Shown piece by piece: positions 18,084 to 27,148 of a DNA stretch of 64,000 nucleotides. Every line of letters begins with the position of its first letter. The stretch's first letter is position 1. Source of the stretch: Jeotgalibacillus soli (lineage in GTDB: Bacteria; Bacillota; Bacilli; Bacillales; Jeotgalibacillaceae); assembly GCF_000829435.1 (NCBI RefSeq), contig NZ_JXRP01000022.1, positions 1 to 64,000 on the forward strand, written 5' to 3'. The notes beneath the pieces were generated by a model. The model was given only the letters and a program-made list of their open reading frames with translations. It did no database searches and was not told where the DNA came from. Position numbers and translations under genes: made by a program.

Positions 18084-19421
18084 ATGGGTAGTCAGCAATG
18101 GTCTTCAAAATTAGGGTTCATACTCGCAGCAGCCGGGTCTGCAATTGGGCTTGGAGCGATATGGAAATTTCCATATATGGCAGGTACAAATGGTGGAAGC
18201 ATCTTTTTACTCTTTTTTATCTTGTTTACAGTTCTGATCGCCGGGCCGATCCTTATTGCTGAGTTTACAATCGGCAGAAAAGGAAAAGGTGATGCTGTTA
18301 GCACATTTAAAAAGATTGCTCCATCAACAGCATGGCCGGTAATTGGGATTATCGGGACACTTGTAGCCGTGATTATTTTGTCCTTTTATAGTGTGGTAGG
18401 AGGCTGGATTCTCTCCTATTTGGTTAGAAGTATGACAGGTGAACTTTCCGGTTTATCACAGGCAGAATATGGGGCGTTATTCGAATCGATTATCGCAAAC
18501 CCTGCAGAGGTTTTAATCGCACAGCTTATTTTTATGGTCATGACGATTGCGGTTGTCCAAGGCGGGATTCAAAATGGGATTGAGCGAGCGAGCAAATACA
18601 TGATGCCGGCTCTATTGATCTTGTTCATTATTTTAGCCGTACGTTCTTTATCACTTGAAGGAGCAATGGAGGGCGTGCGATATCTATTTATTCCAGACTG
18701 GAGTTATTTTAGTGGAGAAACGATGCTGCTGGCACTTGGTCAAGCATTTTTCGCTCTTAGTGTTGGGGTATCCGTCATGATCACCTACGCTTCTTACTTG
18801 AATGAGAATGAAAATCTCGGTCAATCAGCTTTATCTGTGGCGGCATTAAATATCCTTATCTCTATATTAGCCGGTCTTGTCATTTTCCCTGCCGTCTTTG
18901 CATTAGGCTTTGAGCCGAATGAAGGAGCGGGCCTTGTATTTGTTGTACTGCCAGCAGTATTTAATGAATTGGCCTTTGGCGGCATCTTTTTATTTGTATT
19001 CCTTGTTCTATTATTATTTGCAACCTTAACATCTGCGTTTTCTCTTTTGGAAATTGTAGTAGCTACTCTTACAAAAGGCCGTGAAGAAAAAAGAAAGCCA
19101 TATTCATGGATGATCGGCGCTGTGATTTTCTTGATTGGTATTCCAAGCGCACTATCCTTTGGTGTTCTTAACGATGTTATAATCGGAGGACGATCAATCT
19201 TTGATTTTGCAGACTATCTTACAAGCAATATAGGACTGCCGTTAGGAGCACTCCTAATCAGTCTGTTTATTGGATTTAAAATGAAAAAAGAAGATGTGTT
19301 TCAGGAATTGGAAAAAGGAGCTTCTTCTACAGGTTGGATGAATGTTTGGTATTTTGCTATTAAGTTTCTTGCCCCTTTTGCAATACTCATCATTTTCTTG
19401 GAATCATTTAACCTTTTGTAA
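18084..19421 (+). CDS. sodium-dependent (NSS/SNF) transporter
   Basis: A 445-residue neurotransmitter:sodium symporter family protein with about 11-12 membrane helices and the Na+/substrate-site segment AAAGSAIGLGAIWKFPYMAG in TM1. It resembles B. subtilis YocR/YhdH and probably imports an amino acid with Na+. ATG 18084 is chosen because TAGGAGAG lies just upstream; the frame is open to 17805 without a ribosome site. A second NSS gene at 61231-62739 carries a MetS-like partner; this one does not. Confidence 0.9.
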   Translation: MGSQQWSSKLGFILAAAGSAIGLGAIWKFPYMAGTNGGSIFLLFFILFTVLIAGPILIAEFTIGRKGKGDAVSTFKKIAPSTAWPVIGIIGTLVAVIILSFYSVVGGWILSYLVRSMTGELSGLSQAEYGALFESIIANPAEVLIAQLIFMVMTIAVVQGGIQNGIERASKYMMPALLILFIILAVRSLSLEGAMEGVRYLFIPDWSYFSGETMLLALGQAFFALSVGVSVMITYASYLNENENLGQSALSVAALNILISILAGLVIFPAVFALGFEPNEGAGLVFVVLPAVFNELAFGGIFLFVFLVLLLFATLTSAFSLLEIVVATLTKGREEKRKPYSWMIGAVIFLIGIPSALSFGVLNDVIIGGRSIFDFADYLTSNIGLPLGALLISLFIGFKMKKEDVFQELEKGASSTGWMNVWYFAIKFLAPFAILIIFLESFNLL

Positions 19422-19488
19422 GTTCGATCATAGAAGGGCAAAACGGCTTGGTTAATTTGAACGAAATGTCTATCCATAAATCGACATG

Positions 19489-19524
19489 AAAAAACCGTCA
19501 TTCCTATTCGGATGACGGTTTTCT
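19489..19524. terminator. terminator between the NSS transporter and yugE
   Basis: AAAACCGTCAT (19491-19501) pairs with ATGACGGTTTT (19512-19522), with T/A runs on both sides. Confidence 0.8.
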
Positions 19525-19785
19525 TCAAATTGTGCAGGAGGCCTCCATTTTAACAGCTAAAAGCTTATACGAGATTTTTATACATTCCTGCAAGGGAATC
19601 CATTGCTCATATGAAAACTCATAAATAGCTTGTATCCGTTTAGCTAAATCGGAAGGATGATGCATATCATGGACTGCCTGAACCACATCAGCAATCTCGG
19701 TATCATATGCCTCTTCTCCCATGTTAAATGGGTCCCAGTCCTGTAAAATAGCGACTAATTTAAAATTCATCTCTTTTATATCCAT
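19525..19785 (-). CDS. yugE: DUF1871 protein YugE
   Basis: An 86-residue soluble helical protein (MDIKEMNFKLVAILQDWDPF) of the DUF1871 family; function unknown. ATG 19785 is preferred, with AGGTGG a few bases upstream; a GTG at 19794 lies inside that ribosome site. Adjacent to patB, as in B. subtilis. Confidence 0.85.
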   Translation of the reverse strand: MDIKEMNFKLVAILQDWDPFNMGEEAYDTEIADVVQAVHDMHHPSDLAKRIQAIYEFSYEQWIPLQECIKISYKLLAVKMEASCTI

Positions 19786-20085
19786 TTGTCCCACCTAATC
19801 TATTGAGATATTCAAAGCAATCGTATTTGTCTTTTGTTTATGTTCCATTATAAAGGATATGAAAATACATAATAACCTCAAGTTTCAAGTTTTACTATTT
19901 TACCACAGTTTAATTTCTGACAACTACTAATTTAGCTTAAGCTATTCTCCGTGTGTATGCATCTTAAGTTCCCCTGCAAATTTGGATCTTCACATGAATA
20001 AATCTCCATGTCGAGTGAATTTATTTGGTTTAATCGCTTAAATCTTTTACGATAGAATAGAAAAAAGTAAAGGATGTGATCGTCT

Positions 20086-21246
20086 TTGGAGCAATTTGAT
20101 CAAGTGATAAATCGAAAAGGCACTCACTCCGTTAAGTGGGATATGACGAACACGGTTTTCGGTGAAGATGACCTTTTACCGATGTGGGTTGCGGATATGG
20201 ATTTCCCTCCGCCTGGTGCAGTGATGGAAGCACTAGAAGAGCGGCTTCGTCATCCTCCTTTTGGCTATACTTATGTCCCTGACTCAACTGGTGAGGCCAT
20301 TAAACAGTGGATGGACAAGCGTCATGGATGGTCTATTCACCTTCCCTGGCTACTTTACAGCACAGGTGTTGTCCCCTCCATCGCAACAGTCATACAGGCA
20401 TTGACGGACGAGGGAGATCAGATCCTTACATTTTCTCCAGTTTATACTCCATTTTTTGATATGATTAAAAAAAATAACCGAACACTTACAACGAGCTTAC
20501 TGCTCGAAATGGACGGACGCCACCAGATTGACTGGGCTCATCTTGAAGAAAGTTTGGCGAATGGCGTTAAAATGCTTTTGCTTTGCAGTCCGCATAATCC
20601 GTCAGGAAGAGTATGGACGAAAGAAGAGCTTTATAGACTTAACAAGCTGTGCAAGGAGCATTCTGTCATCCTCGTATCAGATGAGATTCATTCGGATTTA
20701 ATTTTCAAAACTGCTAAACATGTCCCAACAGCACTTGCTGCTGAAAATGAAGTGGATCATACTATCACGCTAATTGCGCCGAGTAAAACATTTAATTTAG
20801 CTGGCTTGCAGGCATCTTCTATGATCATTCCAAATAAAGAGCTTCGTCAAAAAATACAGGATGCCCAAGGAAAACAAGGATTTTTCACATTAAACACATT
20901 CGGGATTAAAGCAATGGAGGCCGCCTATTTAGATGGTGAAGCGTGGCTGGAATCTTTGATTGATTATTTAGAAGAGAACGTTCGTCTCGTTCGCAAAACG
21001 ATCAAAGAAATCCCCGGTGTTACATTAATGGAGCCGGAAGGTACTTACTTGCTTTGGATCGATTACCGGAACACTGGAAAATCAGATGATGAGGTAAAGG
21101 AGCTTCTGTTAAAGAAAGCAAAGCTCGCATTAGAGCCTGGTGATAAGTACGGAGAAGGCGGCAGCGGGTTCACAAGAATGAATATTGCCTGTTCCCGCCA
21201 AACCCTGGTGGAAGGGTTAAAACGATTCAAAATCGCATTCAGCTGA
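20086..21246 (+). CDS. patB: PatB-type cystathionine beta-lyase / aminotransferase
   Basis: A 386-residue fold-type-I PLP enzyme of the MalY/PatB group, cleaving C-S bonds of cystathionine or cysteine conjugates to pyruvate, ammonia and a thiol. It shows LPMWVADMDFPPP at the start, CSPHNPSGRVWT, SDEIHSDL and the PLP lysine in IAPSKTFNLAGLQ. The start is TTG 20086 behind AAAGGATGTGAT. A terminator follows. Confidence 0.92.
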   Translation: MEQFDQVINRKGTHSVKWDMTNTVFGEDDLLPMWVADMDFPPPGAVMEALEERLRHPPFGYTYVPDSTGEAIKQWMDKRHGWSIHLPWLLYSTGVVPSIATVIQALTDEGDQILTFSPVYTPFFDMIKKNNRTLTTSLLLEMDGRHQIDWAHLEESLANGVKMLLLCSPHNPSGRVWTKEELYRLNKLCKEHSVILVSDEIHSDLIFKTAKHVPTALAAENEVDHTITLIAPSKTFNLAGLQASSMIIPNKELRQKIQDAQGKQGFFTLNTFGIKAMEAAYLDGEAWLESLIDYLEENVRLVRKTIKEIPGVTLMEPEGTYLLWIDYRNTGKSDDEVKELLLKKAKLALEPGDKYGEGGSGFTRMNIACSRQTLVEGLKRFKIAFS

Positions 21247-21271
21247 TATCCATCCATAGACTTATACAGAT

Positions 21272-21318
21272 AAAGGCCCTGCTTTTGGAAATCACCAATA
21301 GCAGGGCCTTTCATTTTT
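21272..21318 (+). terminator. terminator after patB
   Basis: AAAGGCCCTGC (21272-21282) pairs with GCAGGGCCTTT (21301-21311), followed by CATTTTTC. Confidence 0.8.
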
Positions 21319-21330
21319 CATGTATTCTAA

Positions 21331-22869
21331 TTACAAGTCCAAGTTTTTTTGCAGCTTCGCAATCGCCTCGTATTCTTGTGAAAATAATCGGGATAGGCGG
21401 ATATAGACAGGTACAATTTGTTGATACGCTTTAACCGCCTGTTCATTCGGCTTATGTGTATAAACAGCTCCAATCATATTTTTCACCTCTTCAAGCTTTT
21501 CAATTTCTCCTGACGCATACAAACCCAGTACACAAGCACCAAAGCAGGAGCTTTCATAGCTTTCCGGCACGACCACTTCCATGTCAAAAATATCCGCAAT
21601 CATCTGACGCAAAAATGGAGACTGGGCAAAACCGCCTGTAGCTTGAATGCGGACCGGTTCACCAATTAACTCTTCCAATGCAATTAACACTGTGTACAGA
21701 TTATATACGATTCCTTCTAACACAGAACGAACCATATCTGACTTTGTATGATTCAAGCTTAAACCAAAAAAAGATCCTCTTGCGTTTGCATTCCAAAGTG
21801 GTGCACGTTCTCCTGCCAAATAAGGATGAAAGATAAGCCCATGAGCCCCAGCTGGAACGGACTGTGCCAGTTCAGTCAGTCCGACATAAGGATTTACACC
21901 CAGTTTTTCCGCTTCAAGAGTGATATCCTGACAAAGCTCATCCCGAAGCCATTTAAATATCATACCGCCATTATTTACAGCTCCACCTATTACCCAGTGC
22001 CTATCTGTTAAAGCGTAGCAAAAAATCCGTCCTTTTGGGTCTGTAATCGGCCGGTCTGTGACGGTTCGAATGGCACCGCTTGTTCCAATCGTTACAGCCA
22101 CTGTTCCCGGATCCATTGCGTTTACCCCTAAGTTTGATAGAACACCATCACTTGCACCAAGGAAAAAAGGTGTTTCCGAATGGATGCCTAATTGTGATGC
22201 ATGTTGAACTGACAATCCTTTAACAGACTTCGTTGTTGGAACTGGTACAGAAAGCTTATCTCGAGTCACGCCAGCTATCTTAAGCGCTTCGTCATCCCAA
22301 CTCAGCTGCTCCAAATTAAACATTCCTGTAGCAGAAGCAATTGAATAGTCAACCTCATACATCCCAAACCATTTATAAAATATGTATTCTTTTATGGAGA
22401 CAAACTTTGCTGATTGTTCACATAACTGTGGATACTCACCATGAAGCCAGGCAAGCTTGGAAAGTGGCGACATTGGATGAATAGGGGTGCCTGTACGCAA
22501 ATAAAGCTCATGACCATTTTGTTCTTTAATTTTCTCAGCATAGGAAGCACTTCTGTTGTCGGCCCACGTAATGGATTTCGTCAGCGGGTTCCCTTTATCA
22601 TCAATCGCGATCACACTATGCATTGCTGAACTAAATGAGATAAATTCAATGGCTTCAGATGGAAGACGTGCTGCTTTGATTGCTGTATGAATCGCTTTTG
22701 TGACAGCATCAAATATTTGATCAGGATCCTGTTCTGCTGTTTCAGGATTATGGGTTAAGAGCGGATACTCAATATTTCCTTTTGCGGTAAAACGTCCACT
22801 TTTATCAAAAATCACTGCCTTTGTACTCGTTGTACCTATATCTACACCCATCATATGTGTATTTTGCAT
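21331..22869 (-). CDS. gntK: gluconokinase (FGGY family)
   Basis: A 512-residue FGGY sugar kinase, best fitting gluconokinase (gluconate to 6-phosphogluconate). It shows the N-terminal phosphate loop MGVDIGTTSTKAVIFD, the GASDGVLSNLGVNAMDPGTVAVTIGTSG region and the C-terminal ATGGFAQSPFLRQ. ATG 22869 is used because GAGGAGG lies six bases upstream; the frame extends to 22887. No gntR or gntP neighbours are present, so it is an isolated kinase and substrate assignment is by family likeness. Confidence 0.85.
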   Translation of the reverse strand: MQNTHMMGVDIGTTSTKAVIFDKSGRFTAKGNIEYPLLTHNPETAEQDPDQIFDAVTKAIHTAIKAARLPSEAIEFISFSSAMHSVIAIDDKGNPLTKSITWADNRSASYAEKIKEQNGHELYLRTGTPIHPMSPLSKLAWLHGEYPQLCEQSAKFVSIKEYIFYKWFGMYEVDYSIASATGMFNLEQLSWDDEALKIAGVTRDKLSVPVPTTKSVKGLSVQHASQLGIHSETPFFLGASDGVLSNLGVNAMDPGTVAVTIGTSGAIRTVTDRPITDPKGRIFCYALTDRHWVIGGAVNNGGMIFKWLRDELCQDITLEAEKLGVNPYVGLTELAQSVPAGAHGLIFHPYLAGERAPLWNANARGSFFGLSLNHTKSDMVRSVLEGIVYNLYTVLIALEELIGEPVRIQATGGFAQSPFLRQMIADIFDMEVVVPESYESSCFGACVLGLYASGEIEKLEEVKNMIGAVYTHKPNEQAVKAYQQIVPVYIRLSRLFSQEYEAIAKLQKNLDL

Positions 22870-22957
22870 TTCCAGCCTCCTCAACATTTTATGTGAATCA
22901 ACCAGGCTTTCTTTTCATTATTATAGAAGTAACCATGATAAAAGTTCAACATTATAC

Positions 22958-23001
22958 AAAAAACCGAAAAATGGAGTATATTTCCCATTTGTCGGTTTTT
23001 A
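22958..23001 (-). terminator. terminator after the 69-residue membrane protein gene
   Basis: AAAACCGAcAAATGG pairs with CCATTTTTCGGTTTTTT when read on the minus strand, with a T run at the end. Confidence 0.75.
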
Positions 23002-23030
23002 ATTTATGATCATTATGTCCCGGGAAATAT

Positions 23031-23240
23031 TCAGGACTTTATTTGCTGCTGGCGCCCACGATTAATCTCTTCTTCCAACTCTTTTGTTTTTTCTTCCTGT
23101 TTTTTTGATACACGAAGGATTAATCTGAAAGTTAATACAGTAACCACCATAAAAATGACAAAAGTAATCGCTGCAGGAATATATTCTGACTTATCTTCTG
23201 GAAAGTATAAGAACAAGTTTAAAATAAGCCACTGGTGCAT
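23031..23240 (-). CDS. small membrane protein, unknown
   Basis: A 69-residue protein with one or two membrane segments (residues ~5-12 and ~21-43) and a charged C-terminal coiled tail (KKQEEKTKELEEEINRG). GAAAGGATGG precedes the ATG. No family is recognised. It is monocistronic, with its own terminator. Confidence 0.65.
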   Translation of the reverse strand: MHQWLILNLFLYFPEDKSEYIPAAITFVIFMVVTVLTFRLILRVSKKQEEKTKELEEEINRGRQQQIKS

Positions 23241-23339
23241 AAAAATCCATCCTTTCGCTGCACGTTTAGGTTTATTATATCAAGTGATAGAATCAGATTC
23301 CACTTAAGAGACGTGACAGATTCGTGTCAGCAAAAGAAA

Positions 23340-23496
23340 ATGATCAAGGTTTCAGCATAGATAGCTTAACAGCGACAACTCAACCTTGATCATATGAAAC
23401 GAGTGAATAAGAATTGGAGTTTTTACTGAAATGGCAGATGATAAGGTGGAATTTTAAAAGAACAATCATGATTTAAACATGATTGTTCTTTTTATT
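23340..23496 (+). ncRNA. candidate non-coding transcript with two perfect hairpins
   Basis: ATGATCAAGGTT (23340-23351) is perfectly repeated in inverse at 23382-23393, and a 15-bp perfect terminator stem (23456-23470 with 23478-23492) followed by Ts ends the segment. Only tiny ORFs are present (11 and 8 codons). No gene ends just upstream on the plus strand, so the terminator implies an unannotated transcript. The terminator arms are symmetric, so either strand is possible. Confidence 0.35.
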
Positions 23497-23520
23497 TTTT
23501 CAAAAGGCTGTATTCAAGCT

Positions 23521-23668
23521 ATTTGTTGATTTTTGCGCGATGTTGATTGGCGCGGATGCGTGAGACTCCTGCTTAGAAAAATGAGTCAATGGGAGATTCC
23601 ACAGGCGTATAGCACCGAGGAGGCTCACTGACCGCCTGCGGAAAGCGAGCGCCTGCAGCGGAAATCAC
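23521..23668. repeat. long copy of a Bacillaceae intergenic repeat
   Basis: Contains TTGTTGATT, GTTGATTGGCGCGGATGCG, GAGGAGGCTCACTGACCGCC and GGAAAGCGAGCGCCTG..CGGAAATCA, blocks also found inverted and shortened at 10637-10702. It is GC-rich against AT-rich surroundings and non-coding. The family is known from many Bacillus genomes. Confidence 0.7.
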
Positions 23669-23726
23669 CCGGCCGGATTAACATAATCCCCAAAAAAGTT
23701 GCTTGCAGTCTCTTTTCTAACCGTGT

Positions 23727-24500
23727 TTATTCTTGAATGACATCGACGCTTTCGATAATAACATCTTCAATTGGCATGTCATTTGCACCAGTCTCAACCG
23801 CTGCAATCTCATCTACAATTTCCATTCCTTCAATAACTTGACCAAATACAGTATGTTTAGAATCTAGCCATGGGGTCCCGCCGTTCTTCATATAAGCTTC
23901 CACGATCTCTGCTGGAAAGCCCGCTTCCTCCATTTGTCCTTTAAATCCTGGATCAATGTCATTGCTTTGCACAATAAAGAACTGACTGCCATTTGTATTT
24001 GGACCTGAGTTCGCCATTGACAGTGCACCGCGAAGGTTAAAAAGCTCCTGAGAAAACTCATCTTCAAACGAGCTACCATAAATGCTTTCTCCGCCCATGC
24101 CAGTTCCAGTTGGGTCTCCGCCCTGCAACATAAAGTCTTTAATAACACGGTGAAATTTCAAACCATCATAATAGCCATTTTTGCTGTGCGTTAAGAAATT
24201 CTCCACTGTTTTAGGCGCATATTCAGGAAATAATTTAATTTTAATGGCTCCCATATTTGTATTCATGGAAACTAAAGCCTCATTTTCACGTACTTCTGTC
24301 GTTAATTGTGGGTACATTGCTGTATTCTCTCCTTCACTTTCTGTACTATTTACTTCATCATTCTGCGTTTCATCTGTTGTGTCATTCTGCTCCTCTGTTT
24401 CATTCGAACTCAAATCTGGAATGGAGGAATTATCAGATGTTCCACATGCAGTCAGCAAAAGAATGAAGAAAAAAACAACACTTAGCAAACGAATTTTCAT
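23727..24500 (-). CDS. cyclophilin-type peptidyl-prolyl isomerase, lipoprotein
   Basis: A 257-residue lipoprotein: signal peptide ending in the lipobox LLTAC, an acidic Ser/Thr/Glu/Asn-rich linker (~25-65), then a bacterial cyclophilin domain with [24 protein letters not shown] and [14 protein letters not shown]. It likely assists folding of exported proteins on the outer face of the membrane. ATG 24500 is supported by GGAGGAG six bases upstream. Confidence 0.9.
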   Translation of the reverse strand: MKIRLLSVVFFFILLLTACGTSDNSSIPDLSSNETEEQNDTTDETQNDEVNSTESEGENTAMYPQLTTEVRENEALVSMNTNMGAIKIKLFPEYAPKTVENFLTHSKNGYYDGLKFHRVIKDFMLQGGDPTGTGMGGESIYGSSFEDEFSQELFNLRGALSMANSGPNTNGSQFFIVQSNDIDPGFKGQMEEAGFPAEIVEAYMKNGGTPWLDSKHTVFGQVIEGMEIVDEIAAVETGANDMPIEDVIIESVDVIQE

Positions 24501-24592
24501 ATTGTTCTCCTCCAAACCCTACTTTACATGATCATTCACAAAAAATCATCTTTTGATTTACAATAAGAACAGGAGAGAAAGGAGAATGGCAG

Positions 24593-24994
24593 ATGACTAA
24601 TTTTCAAGCTGGACAAGTTGTAAGAGCATTTTATAAAACAGGTGCGTATATTGGCGAAATAACAGCCGACAAAGGTTCACATTATGTAGTTCAAATAAAA
24701 ACCGTGCTAAAGCACCCAAGACAAGGAGATCTTCACAACCCGAATGAAGTTAATGTGCCCTTTTTTCATGAACGAAAAGCACTTGCTTTCAATGAAAGAA
24801 CCAATATTCCTTCTAACATGATAAAAGCGTTTGAAGGAGAAGTTGCTGACTACTTTGAGTCATTAAAGTCTTCAGTCAATATGCTGGAAAACGAACTGCA
24901 AGACTCGACTTCTGACTTTAATGCTAAAAGTCTTGAAGCACTTCAGGGCGTGAAAAAAGAATACGAATTGATGTATTCCATTTCCTTTGCATAG
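24593..24994 (+). CDS. kapB: kinase-associated protein KapB
   Basis: A 133-residue KapB-family protein (FQAGQVVRAFYKTGAYIGEI, beta-barrel fold). In B. subtilis KapB is needed for sporulation signalling through the membrane kinase KinB. No kinB is upstream here; the neighbour is the cyclophilin lipoprotein on the other strand. AAAGGAG lies eight bases before ATG 24593. A bidirectional terminator separates it from convergent kapD. Confidence 0.9.
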   Translation: MTNFQAGQVVRAFYKTGAYIGEITADKGSHYVVQIKTVLKHPRQGDLHNPNEVNVPFFHERKALAFNERTNIPSNMIKAFEGEVADYFESLKSSVNMLENELQDSTSDFNAKSLEALQGVKKEYELMYSISFA

Positions 24995-25001
24995 TTAAAT
25001 A

Positions 25002-25039
25002 ACGCGTGAGCAAGGCCTCTTTCTGCTTTGCTCACGCGT
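25002..25039. terminator. bidirectional terminator between kapB and kapD
   Basis: ACGCGTGAGCA pairs with TGCTCACGCGT across a GC-poor loop, between two convergent stop codons. The T run is short. Confidence 0.65.
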
Positions 25040-25043
25040 CAAC

Positions 25044-25667
25044 TTATTGAACAAGTAAATTTTGCAGCTTGGCTAAGTCAATACGGTCACCGATCGTCGT
25101 TGGCTCAGCCTTGTTTAAGTATCGCTTGTCCTTTTCCACAAGCTGATGTATATGATAGGTCGTCATGGCGTCATCTAACGCTTTATGATGGTTTCCAATC
25201 CCATCCTTACCGTATTCTTGTACTGCTTTCCAAAGACCTGTTTGATTCCGGTCCCCAAAAAAACGTTTATACTCCATTGATAAATCCACGAAGTCGCCTG
25301 TAAATGGAAATGAAAGACGTGCTTTCTCGCAATTTTGCTTTAACACCTTCATATCCATGTTTCCCCATGTGATCACTGTATTCTGACCGTCGTCATTTAT
25401 ACTTGATAAATGCTTTACTAAAGCAGCAAGCGTAATTCCGCTATCCACATTCTCTTGTGAGATATTTAAAAAAGAACGGCATCTCCTTGATAGACGTTTA
25501 AAGACTCGGGGTCTTACATAGCTGGAATATTGATTCATGAGCTTTCTGTCCTTTACACATACTAGCCCTACTTCAATAATTTCCGGAAAGAATCCACTTG
25601 ATCCACGCCCATCTGGCATTGAAAACTCAAAATCAATGAAGATCAGCGTATTGCTCTGCTCTTTCAT
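25044..25667 (-). CDS. kapD: KapD, DEDDh 3'-5' exonuclease-family sporulation inhibitor
   Basis: A 207-residue protein with the exonuclease motifs: FIDFEFS (ExoI DxE), the ITWGNMDMKVL segment (ExoII) and HHKALDDAMTTYHI (ExoIII H-x4-D). KapD in B. subtilis inhibits the KinA branch of the phosphorelay; the nuclease activity is inferred from motifs. GGGGAGTGATCGT precedes the ATG. Convergent with kapB. Confidence 0.9.
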   Translation of the reverse strand: MKEQSNTLIFIDFEFSMPDGRGSSGFFPEIIEVGLVCVKDRKLMNQYSSYVRPRVFKRLSRRCRSFLNISQENVDSGITLAALVKHLSSINDDGQNTVITWGNMDMKVLKQNCEKARLSFPFTGDFVDLSMEYKRFFGDRNQTGLWKAVQEYGKDGIGNHHKALDDAMTTYHIHQLVEKDKRYLNKAEPTTIGDRIDLAKLQNLLVQ

Positions 25668-25912
25668 ACGATCACTCCCCTTTGTAATCCCCTCTTATTC
25701 GTTTTCTTATATAATTTTTCCGATATTTGAAGTCATCTATGATTGATTATAACACGCAATGGGAGAAAGCAGAAATTATAGTCTGAATTTTCATACGACA
25801 ATTACTGATGAGATTCTTAAGTTGCGCTCAAAAAACGATCAGGTATACTTAATACTTAGCAAATCGAAATATTATGTAATTTTACAGAATTATTTTTCAA
25901 GCCGAAAAGAAG

Positions 25913-27124
25913 GTGTTTACGATATCGATTGAAAAGAAAAACTTAGTGATAATGTGGATCGCAAATTTCTTAGTTGCAGCAAGTGCAACGATGGTTCTCC
26001 CATTTCTATCACTATATATCAGTACAATGGGAGATTTTTCAGAGCAGTATGTTCAAAAATGGTCGGGATTAGTTTTTGGTATTACTTTTTTAACAGCCTT
26101 TTTATTTTCTCCTGTCTGGGGACGATTTGGTGATCGTTTTGGGTATAAACCTATTTTACTAATAACAGGATATGGAATAGCGGCAAGTATTTTTTTAATG
26201 GGCTTTATCCAATCTGTAGAGGGACTATTTATACTCCGTATGATCACAGGCATTGTAACAGGCTTTATCCCTACATCTCTAGCACTTATATCCTCTCAAA
26301 CTCCCAAACACATTGCTGGAAAAACACTTGGGACACTGCAAATGGGAACCGTTACTGGAGGCCTGCTTGGTCCTTTAATCGGCGGAATGATGGCCGATGC
26401 ATTTGGATTTAGTTATACGTTTATTATTACGGCTGCAGCCATTACCATTGCAGCAACAGTGGTAATGATTTGGATTACAGAAAAAAAAATAACTGCCGAT
26501 AAAAAGAATAGACAAACCTATTCGAGAAAAGAAGTCATCCGACATATCACAGGACATCGTCTATTGCTGACAGTTATGATCCTCTCTTTCCTTGTTCAGG
26601 TTGCAAACTTTAGTATCCAGCCCCTTCTGGCTTTATATGTTGGAGAACTTACATCTGCAGCAAATCTTGCTTTTTTAGCTGGCCTGGCATTTTCAGCTAC
26701 AGGTTTTGGTAATCTGCTTGCCACAAGATCATGGGGCAGGCTTGGGGATGCAATTGGCTACGAAAAGGTACTGACCCTTTTATTAATTTTGTCGGCCCTC
26801 TTTATCATCCCGCAAGCATTTGTTACAGAGCTATGGCAGCTGGTTGTTTTACGTTTCCTATTTGGAATTGCAATGGGTGGAATCATTCCAAGTGTTACAG
26901 CTTTCATTCGGAATGCAGCCCCTGTAGCAATGCAAGGAGAAGTACTCGGGTACAACCAAAGCTTTCGTTTCCTCGGAAATGTTGTGGGTCCAACGGTCGG
27001 AGGAATTCTCTCCGGATTTATAGGAATTTCGTCTGTTTTTTTTGTCACAGGCAGTTTATTCCTTTGTGCTTTTGGATTGTTATGGTGGAGCCGAAGGCAA
27101 ATGGTGCAGTTTAATGAAACATAG
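25913..27124 (+). CDS. yuxJ: MFS multidrug-type transporter YuxJ
   Basis: A 403-residue major facilitator with 12 membrane helices; GRFGDRFGYKP (loop 2-3) and WGRLGDAIGYEK (loop 8-9) are the two MFS signature loops. The substrate is unknown, probably efflux. GTG 25913 overlaps the purine-rich AAGAAGG, so the exact start is uncertain. pbpD follows after 24 bp, so both are probably cotranscribed, as in B. subtilis. Confidence 0.88.
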   Translation: MFTISIEKKNLVIMWIANFLVAASATMVLPFLSLYISTMGDFSEQYVQKWSGLVFGITFLTAFLFSPVWGRFGDRFGYKPILLITGYGIAASIFLMGFIQSVEGLFILRMITGIVTGFIPTSLALISSQTPKHIAGKTLGTLQMGTVTGGLLGPLIGGMMADAFGFSYTFIITAAAITIAATVVMIWITEKKITADKKNRQTYSRKEVIRHITGHRLLLTVMILSFLVQVANFSIQPLLALYVGELTSAANLAFLAGLAFSATGFGNLLATRSWGRLGDAIGYEKVLTLLLILSALFIIPQAFVTELWQLVVLRFLFGIAMGGIIPSVTAFIRNAAPVAMQGEVLGYNQSFRFLGNVVGPTVGGILSGFIGISSVFFVTGSLFLCAFGLLWWSRRQMVQFNET

Positions 27125-27148
27125 AATAATTGAAACGAGTGAACAACA

